DNA of 64,000 bases from Aphrophora alni. Its lineage: Eukaryota; Arthropoda; Insecta; Hemiptera; Aphrophoridae. The notes under the pieces are model-generated. The model was not told the origin of the DNA. It did not search any database and saw nothing but the letters and a program-made list of their open reading frames with translations. The position numbers and the translations under genes were made by a program. The stretch's first letter is position 1; every line of letters begins with the position of its first letter. Of the stretch, positions 8,944 to 21,963 are shown one piece after another. The stretch covers positions 71,255,712-71,319,711 of the forward strand of contig OY740769.1 in the NCBI GenBank assembly GCA_963513935.1. Reading direction: 5' to 3'.

Positions 8944-11660
8944 GTAATTATAATTGGCTCTATATCAAGTTCGAAGTATATTTTAGGAATCACAAAATGG
9001 AAATTTGAAGTCAGGACCTTAAAATATTCAGTATACAATCGAGCTGATATATTTAATTTTTTTTTTCCATTTGTCATAATAAATCTTAGTCTGGTAGCAA
9101 ATTTCATCAAAACTTGCAGAGAGGAAATAAAAAATTCATGTAGTTAAAACAATATTTAAATTGTAATTCAAAAACATAATTTTAGTACAAAAATCATTTA
9201 TTATGTTTTTTAAATAATGTGGTGTAAAAAAATCATAGTTTATTATGTTTTTTAGATAAAGTGGTTTGAAAAATCCGATATTAAAAGTTGTGTTTTCTGT
9301 CCAATACTCGCATTAATTTTTCTACCAAAATTGTAATTTTTGAGTTATGATTTTACTAATTTTGCTTCCTGATAAACTAGAATCTCAAAATAACCTTAAA
9401 TAATTAATTGTGTATTAAATTTCATCGAACTCAAAGCCTCTGTTTAAAGAGATATGGCATAAACTGACAAGTACAGTTTTATACAGAGTGGAAAAAAGTC
9501 TTCCAACCCTGAAGTAATTTCTAAATGATTTAAGATGAAAACTTCTAAACTTCGCCAAACCTCATAGGGTAATGGAGGTAACTTCGCCAAACCTTTCACT
9601 TTTTATGGAGTAAACACGTTTTTGTTACCGCTAAAGGGGGACCTTTGTGTTTAAAATAGGATCCCCTATCATGTGACATCATTTTGAAGGGGATAAAAAA
9701 AAGAAAAATTATACCGCCTTGAAAAAGTATCTACGATATATCTAACCAGAATTATGAGGGCTAGAAGTGAAATTTTGAACGTTTTATATTTCTCATGGAT
9801 ATTAATTGAAATCAGAACAAAAACAAAATACCGATTAATTTGTTTTACTTATTTAACTAAATGAACAAACTTTTATAAAGTTTTCATATTTTAGCAAACA
9901 GTCCTTAATTTTTGAAGGGGTAATTGCACTCTGATTATTTAGTTATAAGAAAAATAATAAAGAGACGAAATTATAATAACAAAAAATTACTATAATTTTA
10001 TTCAAGTTTAACCAGGACCTTAAAATTTTAATTTTTCAAAGCTAAAATTTTGAAGTATATTTAAGTTTTTGAATATTTGACTAGTCGCCATTTTGAATTG
10101 AAATAAAATAGCTACTTCTAGTTTGAGCAGTTATTTTTATTACCTTTTTAGTACCAACAATTTTTGTGGTATAGTTTTATAAATACCATGCATATTTCAG
10201 TGTAATTGCATGAAATTAATTAAACAGTTGTATTTTTCTTATTTGTAAAGTTAGAAAAATGATGTTTATATAAAAAATAGTGCTAAAAACATGTACTCCA
10301 TTATTAATTGTAAAATCAGTACATAAAAATAGGAATAGAAAAAAATTAGCCAGTAAAAAAAACATGCTTGAAGATTTGACTCTCCAAATTTGGCCCCCCC
10401 CCCCCCCCATAATACTGAGAAGAAAAATTATATTACTGTGGGAAATCTCTTTATTTTGCTCTAAATAATGATTTTAAACACACACGCAAAGTTTGATTCA
10501 TTTTGGTTGATAAATAAATGAAATTAACAGTTATCTTAGTCTTGAAGCTTGAAGCACACTGTGTTTTAACTGATTTGACTGATGGCATGCCTAAATTTGA
10601 CTGATTAGGCCTAATTTCACTAGCCACAATATTTTCATGTTCACTCTCAGAATCCGACAAAACATTACGATTTATGTTCAATTCTATATCCTATCTAACC
10701 TATATTTTATTTATAGGTTAGAGAGGTTAATAGGTGCAAATATATCTATTAGTCTATATTTGCACCATCATCGATTGGACTTTAGTAGCGGATGGAAGTT
10801 TTCACTAGGGCTGGGCGGGAGTGCAGTACTTAGTGGCTTATTATTTTTTCTTTGTTGTTTAAAGGCAAAAATCTCTCAGTCATCATCACCTGAAAAGACC
10901 AAAGTTCCCTTAATTCTAGAGATACACTTAACCGATGAAGTCTTCACCATGCCTGGATTAGAGTGCAGGACCTATTAGCTTTTAAAAGACCAAAGTTCCC
11001 TTAAATATGGAAATACTCTAACTGATTTCTAAGGAATTTGTGTATAATTATAGGTTTATACCTAAATATACAGATATGACAAACAAAACCAAAGAGTCAG
11101 AAATGACCTAAAGAAATTTGATATAGACTAAATTTGCTAATACACATTTTCCTTTGTTTTAGGAAACTCTGATCTGATTTCTATAAAAATGTATGGAAAA
11201 TAGTATGAATTATACTATAAATATGATACATAAAAATATAAATTTTAAAAGGGCATTTAGGATTCATGGTATTGCTCTTAAACCTGAAGATCATCTGAAC
11301 CAATTTTTATTAAATTTGTAATCATTAATAAGTCTAACACTACAAATATGGTACAAAATGTCTAGTATAACCTAAATTTCTCATAAAATTCATAGGCCTT
11401 TGTGAGTTGTATTAATTTGTGAGTACATTTTGAGTTGGTATCATATTGGAATATAAAATACATGATAAATTTCTGTGTATAATGCTTTATAGACCTCTTT
11501 CTCCACAATTTACCTGGATTATTTGAAAAGGTAGTCTTGTTAAATACCTTTTGAGTGTACTAACTTGGGGTATTATTGTGCTGCCTAGCTCATAGAAAAT
11601 GTTCACATTAAGATGGTCATGAATTATTTTAATTCACATTTTAATTTTACTATTTATTAG
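8944..11660 (+). other. BRWD3 intron, 2.7 kb
   Basis: Ordinary AT-rich intron. It contains a poly-C run near 10395-10408 and a perfect 12-bp-arm hairpin at 10733-10766. A TTTTATACAGAGTG motif at about 9476-9489 recurs inverted near 47594-47608. A 113-codon open frame at 10637-10978 on the plus strand shows no family signature and was not called. The acceptor is TTTATTAG at 11660. Confidence 0.6.
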
Positions 11661-11799
11661 GCACAGCAAGGAGACATGGTGATGTGGAAGGAGTCCGTCA
11701 ATCAAGTGGGAACTGGCAACGAGATGAAATAAATTGGACTCAAAGTCAGCTGGTCAGACCTGTTGATAAAGCCACGCTGAAAGCTAGTAGGCAAAACAT
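11661..11799 (+). CDS. BRWD3: BRWD3/PHIP orthologue, linker exon
   Basis: Phase 1 in and phase 2 out, acceptor TTATTAG before 11661, donor AT/GTTAGT after 11799. It encodes RTARRHGDVEGVRQSSGNW and later LVRPVDKATLKASRQN. The G-VEGVRQ motif followed by a Trp/basic segment and a V-P block matches the position of the same motif in vertebrate PHIP (SGQVEGVRQ), so the reading frame and order are supported. No enzymatic function is attached to this linker. Confidence 0.9.
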
Positions 11800-12002
11800 G
11801 TTAGTTTATTTATTTAAATTATTATGTTCATTTAGGAGGAATCTTATCTGATTTATAACTTATGTAAGTAACTACATACAAATGCATAGTGAACTGTGTT
11901 TGGAATTGTTTTAATAAATCTGTGATCAGCTGAGTCAGGTGTAATAATGTAACTGTAAAGTTTAAGAAACCCTTGTACTTTTATAACTACTCATTTTAAT
12001 AT

Positions 12003-12450
12003 TTTGTTAGATTTTGTATGGACAGAAGACACAGGCTTACCTTGGAAAGTGGTCCTTGGTATTAACTATATACCAAGTGATTTTTATGATTTTTGTTGTA
12101 AATCACTTCCTTCAGAATGTAACCCCTCAGAACTAAGAAGATGGGAACTGTCTCATCAATGGGTCACAAAATCTAAAGAACTCCCTAATCTTAATCTTAG
12201 ATGAATCATCCTTTATCATTATCCCTTTCCCAACAGGCTTTATATAATAAATCATAATCTGTGGTTCAACACTTAGCACAGATCCATCCTAGATCAAAAC
12301 AATTCAGTCTTCTTCTTAACTCTACTGATTGAGAAAGTGAACAGTGTTTACGAAATATTTCAGAACTTTAGTGGGTTTTTTTGTGTGTTTTCTTACTTGT
12401 GTATTAGGTATTAGGTAATTTGTAATAGGTAATAATACCAAGGAGCACTT
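12003..12450. repeat. inverted-repeat (MITE-like) element, copy B
   Basis: The left end has TTAGATTTTGTATGGACAG and AAAGTGGTCCTTGGTATTA. The right part (12318-12440) has CTCTACTGATTGAGAAAGTG and AATACCAAGGAGCACT. The same blocks, in the same order, make up 62648-63041, and the left block recurs inverted at 13966-14046. A 66-codon frame at 12004-12204 is only a read-through of this repeat. Confidence 0.6.
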
Positions 12451-13965
12451 GTAATTGTTAAAATGACCTGGGTTTGAATTTTATATGATTTATTTAAAAG
12501 GGAAAAAAAATGAAGTTATTATTTAATTTTCGTTAAAAATGCTCAGCAAATTAGGGCGCCAGATGGTCTCTCATCAATTTAGAAAAATGAAGTTTACTAT
12601 TAAAATATCTCAGGGTCTCAGTTCTTTTGAAAGTGTACTTAACAGTGAATCTTCCGGTAAAATGAATAACTCTTGTTTGTCCTGAAACTTAACATGAATT
12701 TATTGAACAAAAGAATTAGTACATTTATTTTTTAACAAATTAAATCTCATAAATTTTCTACATTATACATCCTGACATTCATTTTTTTTTTACCTTTTAA
12801 GAAGGTCTAAGTTTTTAATCTTGAATTTACTTGTTACGTTGCAACTTGGAAAATTATTTATTGAAATCAACAGATAAGGGTTATCTGTTTCTGTTATTGA
12901 AATTACTTTATCAATAATTATATATGTCCGTAGACATCTCTTATTCTCAAAACAAAAGTGATTCTTTAAAATATTAAATTTATAAAAATAGTACATTAAA
13001 TATAATAAATTTTACATAGATACATAAGATTTTATTTTCAGTGTTCAGTAACACTGGTTACCGTCTTTTGTTGAGGATTTTTCTCCATGATGCCCACTGT
13101 CAGTCTACGTTGTATTAATCGCACATTTCGAGCCTTCCACTGCACTCGACTAATGTTCGTATTTAGAATGTTTATTAATTTTTTAGTCCATTAAACACCT
13201 CGCGATTGTTCACCACATAAGACATGTCCCACTTTTGCTATTTGAGCGTACTTAGATACAACACGCATGATTGTCTTTTGTATGAAAATACGATTGTCTT
13301 TCATCTCTATTTTCATAATACGTTATTATTACTAACTGTTCTAAGACTCCCTCTTCTATTCAAAACTAATACTGTCTTTAACACTTGACTACATTTTTGA
13401 AAAAATACTTGTTCAACAAGAATACGCTTCTTATTCACACGACTGTTCCCTTAAGACTCCTGACAAAGACTCTCTTAAACACACCTTACCACCTCAACTC
13501 TCCAACTAAGACTGATTTAACACTTGACTACATATTTTATCAAAGTTTCATTATTTAACAAATCAAACTCACACAACCATTCCCTTCCAACTCCTGACTA
13601 AGACTGCCAACCACATGGTGCAATTCTATATCCTGTCCGCTAAAGGGTTTACCATTTTTACTGCACATACTTCTCATACACTCCTGCAAATGTAAGCGAT
13701 ATTCGTCTCGCATAACATAGACACTGTTCAAATAGTTTTGTTTTACAACAAGTCTTTTGTCTATATTTTTAATGAACAAAATTATTAATTATATCTAAAA
13801 TTCTATACATTATTTTACTTAAATTTGGAAACCTATATCTTAATTTAATATTCCTTTATTTTAAAGTGTACAATGAGTCATGCTTTCGACTTATATCTCC
13901 CTCTCCCAAATTAATTCTAAACGTTTCCCGATTTCTTTATATATTCAAATTAAATTAACCATTTT

Positions 13966-14060
13966 TAGGTATTACACACTTTCCAAGGTAAACCTGTGTG
14001 CCCTGCCCATACAAAATCTAATCTAATAGGCTATGTGCCCTATTAAACTCTAACATTTAA
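13966..14060 (-). repeat. MITE-like element end, copy C (inverted)
   Basis: The reverse complement of this piece gives AGATTTTGTATGGGCAGGG, then ACAGGTTTACCTTGG, the left end of copies A and B. It also shares CTATGTGCCCTATTAAACTC with 63041-63061, so the family terminus extends beyond the inverted arm. Confidence 0.55.
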
Positions 14061-14723
14061 ATATTTTGTAATTTTCAAATACAAATTTAAATCCAATGTT
14101 ATTACAGCCACCATTAATCCACTTCCTCCATTAATATTGACAGACCTCTCAGTGTGTCTACTCTTGTGCTATTTCTTTTTACTGACCTTAATGAGCTTTT
14201 TAATATCCAGCAATATCCTGCTTTAGTATATCTTCCAAATGTGGCAATTCAGAACACCACTAGTGCTGCTGTCAATGTGGATGTCAGTTTAATTTAGTTT
14301 ATTTATTCTGTAAGTCATTGGGCACCATCTAAGATTACTGATTTTGAATTTCGTTTAACATTATGATTGTAGAACAAATTGTTACTTTGTAATTCCTTTC
14401 TCCATCATGAATGCCAGGGTTCATAGATTCAGCGTCACATTTTCAATATTAAAAACCAAAGTTATCAGTCTTGGAGCTATGTCACTAATTTATCAGTATC
14501 TCGCCCAAATTTTACATTTCTAAAACTAACATTTAAAACATTTTTCAAGTTTATGAAGGTATCAAAGAAAGTTGAAGAAGAGAATTTAATTAATCGAATA
14601 AAGTAAATTAATCTAACATTCACTGCACTTTCTTAATAACTTTACTTCATCTAAAATTCAGAGATGAAATATAAAACTGTATGGACTCATTTCATAAAAA
14701 ATTACAACTATGTTTTAAAATAC

Positions 14724-14754
<31 letters not shown>

Positions 14755-14759
14755 TTTAG

Positions 14760-14934
14760 ACATTTTCTTGGACAGTTGGAAGAGAATGAGTATGCAAAGG
14801 AATCACAAAGACCTATGGAAGTAATTATTGCTGATCCTTCGCCTAAACAATTAGCCAAAAAATCAAGAAAGAAACACACACATTCATACCGTACTAGAGC
14901 TGCAAGAGAGGAAGAACTACAAGATCAGTTTGAG
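14760..14934 (+). CDS. BRWD3: BRWD3/PHIP orthologue, basic linker exon
   Basis: Phase 2 in and phase 0 out, acceptor ATTTTTAG before 14760, donor GAG/GTACTC after 14934. It encodes HFLGQLEENEYAKESQRPME, ADPSPKQLAKKSRKKHTHSY and RTRAAREEELQDQFE. A run of Lys/Arg followed by acidic residues corresponds to the nuclear, disordered region before the Ser-rich SYSDW block in BRWD proteins. The Lys/Arg cluster (KQLAKKSRKK) could be a nuclear localisation signal, which is inference. Confidence 0.88.
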
Positions 14935-16862
14935 GTACTCTTTTGATTTAATAATGAGTAATGGTTTTGGTATCATTAATCATAAGCTTAATAATTAATA
15001 ACTACAATAATTGCATGTAATTATTCTTAAAATTTAATATCCATCCATATATCCACCATATTCTGATAATTTTCTTTGATTGGTAAAACAAGCAGGAAAG
15101 GAAAGTGCTACTTTTCAATATTGTCTTCAAAAATAATGTTATGGATATAGTTTAAAATGTCTTTTTGTGTTGTTATTGCTCTTTTGATAAATGTCATTTT
15201 TAATCCTATTTAAGGAAATAGTATGTTATCAAATTGAATAGAGAATTTTATAAGATATATACTTATCCCAAATTTGTTGATGATTGGAAAATTTCTTAAG
15301 AAATTGGAGCTGAAACTGAAATTCCCCTCAAGAAACTCAATGTACCACGTACTATTTTGTATTTTTATCGGTTTTTGGAAATTGTCTCAAAAATGAAACA
15401 TTATGGTTTTTTTTATCAATAACCTTTTTATTTTAACAAAATTGGATTGAAATCGCTTTAGTCAATTTTACAATTTATGAATTTTCCTGACAGAATTTAT
15501 GGTTTATTTTAGTTTTTTCATGGGTAACTCCTGACTTTAATTTTTAGTAAGATTTTCATTATGTTTTGGTTTGTTTGTGTAAGAGCGAAAAAGTGTATAA
15601 ATTATTTTCTATTTGTAGGAGTAGAATAGTTTTTTAATCATTCATCAAGTCTCTTTTCCTAATGAACAACACTCGACCATTGATCCAATTATTTTTGTAC
15701 CTACCATTTCCTGTCCGTACATGGGGGCATTTGGAGTTCATAAAACTAATTGTATTTATAGATGTTAATAATATTTGTAAAACTTGCAGTAAAATTGTAC
15801 AACATTTTGTAAAAGGCCAAACAAGGATATCACTGAAAATATCCAGTTCCGATTTAAATTGTAATACTTCTAGTCATGGTCATAATGAAGTAACTTTTCT
15901 TTAATGATCATACTTTGGGTAAATTTGCACTCTTTCTATGTAATATAGAAAATTTCTGTGCAGCTGATTTATCTTTAGGATTCTCACACATATTCTCTGT
16001 ATCCTCAAGAACATTTGGTTATCTGTATATATGTCCAGCCACAGTGATCGAAATTAGACAAAAAAATAAATATATAAAAGCTCTTGGCTCTAAAAGTTTT
16101 GATGCTAATCTAAAAAATTTGGGAAATTAATATTTTAGACAAGTTTAAGATGTTTTGTGAAATCATAAGTACTTAAATTTTACCCAATGAAACAATGCCA
16201 TTGTAAAAAATGAAGTTTTTAATTCAACACTCATCACATTTCATATCTTATTCTTATCTTAGACTCAGTGGTTGCTCAACAAATCTCACCTTCCACAGAC
16301 CAAGAAACAGAATTGTACTGGTCAACACATATAAAACAATACAATAGAAATAACTAACTAATTAAAACACAAGAACGAATATTTTGATTGATGAAAACAA
16401 TATCAAAATCATGACAAACAATTCATGTTTACCAATATTTAAAATTTTAACTGCACCGAGTGAGTGAAACAAGACACTTAATAATAAACATATATTATAG
16501 TTTTAAATAAATACATCATTAAACAGATTACAATTATTACGCTATCCATAAAACTTAACTATAGTTACAATAATACTATTATTATTTGGCCAGTTGTGGC
16601 TGTGAAACTCCTCTACCGGATGAAAGACTCCAAAAAGTAATAACTTCTTGAAAGGTTTCTTTTCCTGAAATTGTATTAATTTATTAGGGTAACTTATTCA
16701 TAAGGATAACACCAGCTTGGTTTTGTATGCCTTTCAAGTCTCTGCTGCCTCCATTGGAGATCATTTGCTTTTCTGGTGGTATCCTTGTAACTTGTCTTAA
16801 ATCCATATATTTAAATTTGTAGTACACAATGACTTCAAATATTTATATACATGCGAAGGTCA
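14935..16862 (+). other. start of an 18.4-kb BRWD3 intron, no gene
   Basis: AT-rich sequence. Open frames at 15662-15904 and 15915-16130 have no recognisable motif and look like chance. The hAT element begins at 16871. Confidence 0.5.
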
Positions 16863-16870
16863 ATATTGAC

Positions 16871-18708
16871 CAGGGCCCCCACATGGCCGGTGCTACGACA
16901 ACGGAGCCCGCAAGGACGGGGAAAAAAATAAAAAGTAGAAATTTTTTAATAAATCATAGAAAGAAAACAATAATTAAATCACTAGGACTAGATTTATGTG
17001 TATCAATGAAATATTACATCAGAGTAATATAAATAGGTTAATTGGATATGGAGTGTGTTGCGTACAAATCGTGTCTGAATCTACAACAGATGTGAGTAAC
17101 AAAACCAGTCCTTAAACAGAATAGGAGTTAATACAGTAAAAATATGCCCTGAAATTATGACCTTCTTTGGAAACTTGGAAACAATGTATTTTTTTTTCGC
17201 CCATAGTCCTAGAAGATGGGATATTTTGACTTCTGAAGTACCGCTTTCACTAAAAAAACAATCACAAACAAGGTGGTACGAAAGATTCGAAGCCTATGTT
17301 CCCGTTGCAAAGCACTACCCAGGACTATTAACGGCCTTAGAATGAGTATTAACTGAGTTGAAGTCAAGCCTAGAACGTCTAGAACCAAAAGCATACAAAA
17401 AAAAACCAAAAGCTATGGGTCTTAAAAAATCATTTTCTTCTTTTCAAGGCCTTTGTATGACAGTATTTTGGTACAAAGTGTCAAAATACATCAATGAAAA
17501 GAGTGTAATAATTCAGTCGCAGAGTATTTCTCTGGACATTGAAGTGAAACTGATGAATGATCTGAAGGAAGACATGCAACGACTGAGAAATTCGTGGGAA
17601 GACATCATCAGTGAGTCACGTTTAGTGGCAGAATCCATCAACGTACCATCTGCGTTTCCAAAATCAAGAGGTCGCCCTCACTTGGAAACCACTATTGAAG
17701 AAGAAGAAAACCATTTTAAAACTAGTATTGTGTATAGAGCTTTGGATCTTATTTTGTCTGATCTCAAGACAAGATTTGAAGCAACTAATGCACTGACTGA
17801 ACTCTTCAGCCCAGTTCTTCAATTCAGCTCTATGGAAGACAGTGATTTAAGGGATAAGGCTTAAAACTTAGTTAAAACTTATAAGAATGATCTATCAGTA
17901 AACTTTTCAGATGAAATTATACATCTGAAACATATATTCAGCTCTGTGTTTCAAGTTGACCAAAAAAACATTTCAAGTAACCCGTTAGAGTTGTTGAATG
18001 CAATCCATGCCAAACAGTTAGAACCAATATTCATAAATGAAGTATTGCATTAAGAATATTTTGTACAATACCAGTTTCTGTTGCATCTGCAGAAAGAGCA
18101 TTTAGTCAGCTGGGCAACGTATTGAAAACATGGCAACGTTCATCAATGACTCAAGAATGTCTTAACTCACTTGGAGTGTTAGCAATCAAACACCGTCTTT
18201 CATCAAGCCTTGACTTCAATGATGTAATTGTAAAATTCTCAATGATCAAAGCCAGAAAAATGTAGCTTTCATTCTTTCAGTACATTATCAGAACTCAGAA
18301 ACACTACAGTGCAACTTTCATTTATGAGTACTTGGTTTTTAGCTTTGAATATAAGTTGATTTTAGTAAGCTATTAGTATGACCAATTTTTGTGAAATACC
18401 TATTAGATTTTCCTTCATTAATTTTTTTCTTTTTAAACATGTATTTGCTTTGCTTACTTCATTTTTACCTAAAGGTTGTACAAATATTGAGAAGGTTCTG
18501 CTTCTCAGTATCTCAATGATTAAATTAGGATGTGTTCTCAAGGTATCAGAACACAGATATAATAATAATACAAATGCATCAATACATATTCAATATGCAT
18601 TAGCCTAGCCATTAATATACTCATAGTAATTAATTTCTTTTTTTGGTAGTAAGAGGGGGTCCATCGTGACTTTTAGCAACAGGGCACATGGAATGATGTG
18701 GGGGCCTG
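16871..18708 (+). mobile_element. hAT element with ZMYM1-like transposase remnant
   Basis: The ends are CAGGGCCCCCACAT (left) and ATGTGGGGGCCTG (right), an inverted repeat with one extra G on the left. The flanks are ATATTGAC (16863-16870) and ATATTGAA (18709-18716), an 8-bp target duplication with one mismatch, diagnostic of hAT. At 1.84 kb it is shorter than full ZMYM1-like elements and lacks the N-terminal transposase part. Confidence 0.85.
17150..18262 (+). pseudogene. hAT (ZMYM1-like) transposase, C-terminal part, broken
   Basis: Frames at 17157-17345 and 17358-17864 and downstream sequence read in order RRWDILTSEVPLSLKKQSQTRW, a central segment with SISLDIEVKLMNDLK and FPKSRGRP, then (out of frame) VSVASAERAFSQLGNVLKTW and LGVLAIKHRLSSSLDFNDVI. 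W-LL-P-LK-S-TRW is typical of ZMYM1/TTF-domain hAT transposases. The A-SERAFS-L-LK-R-SM block is the hAT dimerisation region. A stop at 17343, a stop near 17862 and at least two frameshifts make it inactive. Confidence 0.82.
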
Positions 18709-18727
18709 ATATTGAAGGTCCTTAAAT

Positions 18728-19240
18728 GCTTTTTTTGGAAGATTCCATTTGACTAAGTCCTGCAATAAGTCTCAAAGCTCTTTATTGTAGTATGAATACT
18801 CATTTTACATTAAAACTTGTTAAGTTTCCTCACACTGAAATTACATAATTTAAATAAGGAAAAATTAGCCTGTAATGGACTATATGCACAGGTTTCACAG
18901 TGCCAGATGTTTTCACTGTCCTCATCAAATCAACTATATGTATGAACATAGTTTTCTACATGTGCCATATGTTGCTTCCAAGTTAATTGATTATCAATAA
19001 TCAAACCTAGAAACTTTGTTGAATGCACTTCATTAGTAATTTTCTCACCCAAAGTGAAAAATGTACCACTGCTGTTATCTTTCATGTTTAGGTTAAAATA
19101 TAAAAGTTTAGAACTCATCCCTGAGGGACTCCATAGCTCATCTCTGAACCTTTCCCTACAGTCTGTCTGAAACTTGGACACACACAGTGTTCTGTTGGAC
19201 AAAAACGAGCCCAACTATTTTAATAAATGACCTCTTATAC
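18728..19240 (-). pseudogene. jockey-type LINE, RT C-terminal fragment
   Basis: The minus-strand frame 18930-19214 contains HSTKFLGLIIDNQLTWKQHM, matching the post-catalytic F-LG-IID-LTWK-H segment of jockey/CR1 RTs. Downstream, with frameshifts, come FPYLNYVIS and RALRLIAGLS, which match the Y-YGI-WG and RA-R-I-G conserved blocks that follow. It is a broken fragment adjacent to the hAT element. Confidence 0.75.
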
Positions 19241-20840
19241 CACAATAATTTGTGACCTTATTCAAACTGGTATTTGATTTAAGACCAGTGTCTATGTTTT
19301 ACACTTTTGATTATCTATTTATTCTACTAAAATAAAATAAAAAGTTTTTATTTCTAAATTAGCTTTTTTTTACAATACAGTAGTCATATAAAATCCATAA
19401 AGTATAAAACTTTGTTTAATATCACCGAAGATATATATTTTTCGCTTTATTTAGATATGTAGTACTTTATGCAACAAAATATAAGTTGTTAAAAAATGTT
19501 TGTGTCAACAACCTAAAATAATTATACTTACTTTGTACAGATTACATTATTTTCGTTTGCTTACAAAAATATTAAAAATCAGTTTAATATAAAATATCAA
19601 GTTTTATTAAAATGTAAAAGGGAAACCAATTTCATAAAGAGGCAAAAAACAACAACAAACAAATCCAGTAAGGATTGAAAGTGTAAAAGAACACAAGGTC
19701 TATTCCTTCCTTTTTCCAAGTGTTTCTTTGTAATACAAACAAGTGTTTCTTTGTAATACATGTTTTCAATGCAAGACATTAAGGCCTACACATCTGTGTG
19801 AAAAAACACATTATCATCATCAATTGCTAATATTTACAATAGTGGACTCTGTCTTTTTCTAATTCAAGATTCATTTTTTTGTTTAGTTAATGTTTGTTTA
19901 AATAACATTGATAAATACACAGAAATGTATTATAAATAAATCTGTAGTTAATTTTTTTTTTTTAAGAACTAAATATAAAAAGAAAATTGGTAGAGGAAAT
20001 GCCTATTTATAAAATTATCGCCTAGGATGGGGGAGGAGGGATAAAATTATAACAATTTGTATTGGACCACCCATGAAATTTTGTAGCCCATTTCTGTAAA
20101 TTTACAATAAATCACTTTATCTTCCTTTTCTCCCTCTCATAGTCATTATCTCTTGCTCCAGGAGCATGTTATCTACTTTCTTTTATTACCATAACTGATG
20201 TAAAAAAATAGAATAAAACATTGACTAGAATAATAGTTGCCACAATCATGACTGGAAAATTATTGATCCCACTTTAGAAAATTATTGTTGCATTATGTAA
20301 GCCATGGTTTACAAAAAAAAAAAATCAAATTATCGCGTTCATTCCTAATCATATCCCATAATTTCTCCTACATAGTCACAAATTTTGATTAATTTCTGTA
20401 ATTAACTTTTTTAATTAGAGCTTAGGGCTCATGAATCCATCTTTTCGTTTAATACCGACAACATTAGAGAGTTATTCTAGGATATGAATTGACCAAGAAT
20501 TTTTTTTTAATCAACTTTTTTCTTGTTATTTATTAATTTAAAAGAGAATATTTATCTACTTAACTTTATACACATATAATTATTATGTATAACACATATT
20601 GGAAAGCCATGAAACAAAGAGTTTGTTGTATTTATGCGAAAAACAAGCCAATAAATTTCCAACAATGTACTCAGAATCTAATTTCAATTACAAGCTCATT
20701 GTTTAATTTTGTATTTGGAAAAACTTAATTTTATTCTAATATGTACCATCTCTCTTTATTTACACTATTTATCATTTAAGAAACACATACTTCACAACAT
20801 CTTTTCATGTTATTACTTTACTTTCTCCTAGTGATCAAAT
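19241..20840 (+). other. intronic DNA, no gene
   Basis: AT-rich intron sequence with short A- and T-runs. A 60-codon minus-strand frame at 19597-19779 has no support. A direct repeat (CAAGTGTTTCTTTGTAATAC twice) lies at about 19718-19759. Confidence 0.5.
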
Positions 20841-20932
20841 CTTGCTTTTTCCCCTCTCTCCCTCCTTCTCTCTCCTCTCTTTCTTCCTCTCCCTCCCTCT
20901 CTCCTTCCCTCCCTCTCTTTTACTCTACCTCT

Positions 20933-20963
<31 letters not shown>

Positions 20964-20991
20964 CTCCTCCTCCTCCTCCTCTCTCCCTCTT
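20841..20991. repeat. polypyrimidine (CT/CCT)n low-complexity tract
   Basis: About 150 bp of almost pure C/T, including (CT)n at about 20940-20962 and (CCT)n after it. Open frames on both strands across it are artefacts. It directly abuts the TTAA of piggyBac copy 2. Confidence 0.95.
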
Positions 20992-21225
20992 TTAACACGT
21001 TCACTGCTCTGATGCGAAAAACGATCTTTCCACAAGTGCTGATTTGTAAAAATGAAAAACTCATTACATTTAGTACATAACTACTATAATATAATTAAAC
21101 AAAGCTAGAATATATAATTTTTAAACATATTTCACGGAAAAAAAATTGATGCACTTGTGCGTCATTATCATATAGCATCCAGTTTTCTATTATATGCAGA
21201 TGACGCACATACCCGTTCGTGTGAT

Positions 21226-21963
21226 TTAGAGAGGAAATAACTTTGAAATAACTTCATCGAGAGATAATTCTTTACCTGGGCTGTACACACATAACATTTT
21301 ATTATTAAAATCATCAATAATTGGTCTTATTTTAAGTAATCTGTCAGTATTATTAGGATCATTTTTGGAAAAATGTAAGCAACGCAAGATCAGTAAAAAT
21401 CTGTCACAAGACATGTATTCTCCAAAACAGGTTTTGAACAGCTTATCTTTACGCCAATGGTCTTGTAACCTAGGCATTTTTACATTTCCTGTGTGGAGAA
21501 GAAGTTCGATAAAAGTGTTCAATTCAATAATAGTTAGAGCTTTCCACTGACATATCTGTGAATTCACTTTAGTTTCCGTTGACAAAAACAATTCTTTGGC
21601 ATACCGATTTGTTTCTCTACAACAGATTCAAGATAAACATTGTCATCTAATAATTGAAAATAATCTAATGGTTTATTACTACCAGGTAATGGAACATGCA
21701 TTCCACGAGATTGTGAGAATACACATGTTTTCATCGAATCAGGGTTATCAATCCATACCGCAAGAGACGGGCTAGATTCAGTTGGAAGAGATAAATCCTC
21801 TTCACTCTCGAACTCAATTTCGGCATCAGTAGATAAATCACTTTCACTTTGTCTATAACTGTCCCCACTACTATAAGCTTCAGATTCTGAGTCAGATTGC
21901 TTAAATTTATCTATTTCACTTATTGTTAAAAATGTACTTCACAAGAAGGTCCTGGTGTTGGAT
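21226..21963 (-). pseudogene. truncated piggyBac transposase, copy 2
   Basis: The C-terminal 121 codons are open from ATG 21591 to TAA 21226 and match residues 124-244 of copy 1 with a few changes (for example RLQDHWRKDK for RLQGYYRKDK). The N-terminal part is broken: the start codon reads CTG at about 21969, and a 1-base deletion follows near 21945. The frame ends with the same ELSL(D)EVISKLFPL and stop as copy 1, but keeps the ancestral Asp where copy 1 has Asn. Because the truncation point is identical, both copies descend from an element that was already deleted. Confidence 0.85.

Larger units (their letters stand above)
11800..14759 (+). other. BRWD3 intron with decayed repeats
   Basis: The intron carries two members of an inverted-repeat family (listed separately at 12003-12450 and 13966-14060) and a stretch near 12541-12720 that is similar to 43890-44070. 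14120-14290 on the plus strand is an open peptide (…LVLFLFTDLNELFNIQQYP…) that weakly recalls a LINE RT. A (TTA)n run precedes the next acceptor at 14728-14752. Confidence 0.5.

Noticed and set aside
10637..10978. 113-codon plus-strand frame with a hydrophobic stretch
   Set aside because: No recognised family, no splice context matching BRWD3 phases, and it includes the hairpin at 10733; judged to be chance.
12004..12204. 66-codon plus-strand frame
   Set aside because: It begins in the terminus of a repeat found elsewhere in the window and ends without any conserved motif; not a BRWD3 exon because the phase and protein order leave no place for it.
14120..14290. Stop-free plus-strand peptide resembling a LINE RT (FTDLNEL…)
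   Set aside because: Only a few residues agree with RT motif B' and there is no motif A or C nearby; too weak to call.
20807..21064. Open frames on both strands over the CT-rich tract
   Set aside because: Low-complexity Ser/Pro/Leu or Arg/Glu repeats produced by (CT)n and (CCT)n; no domain.
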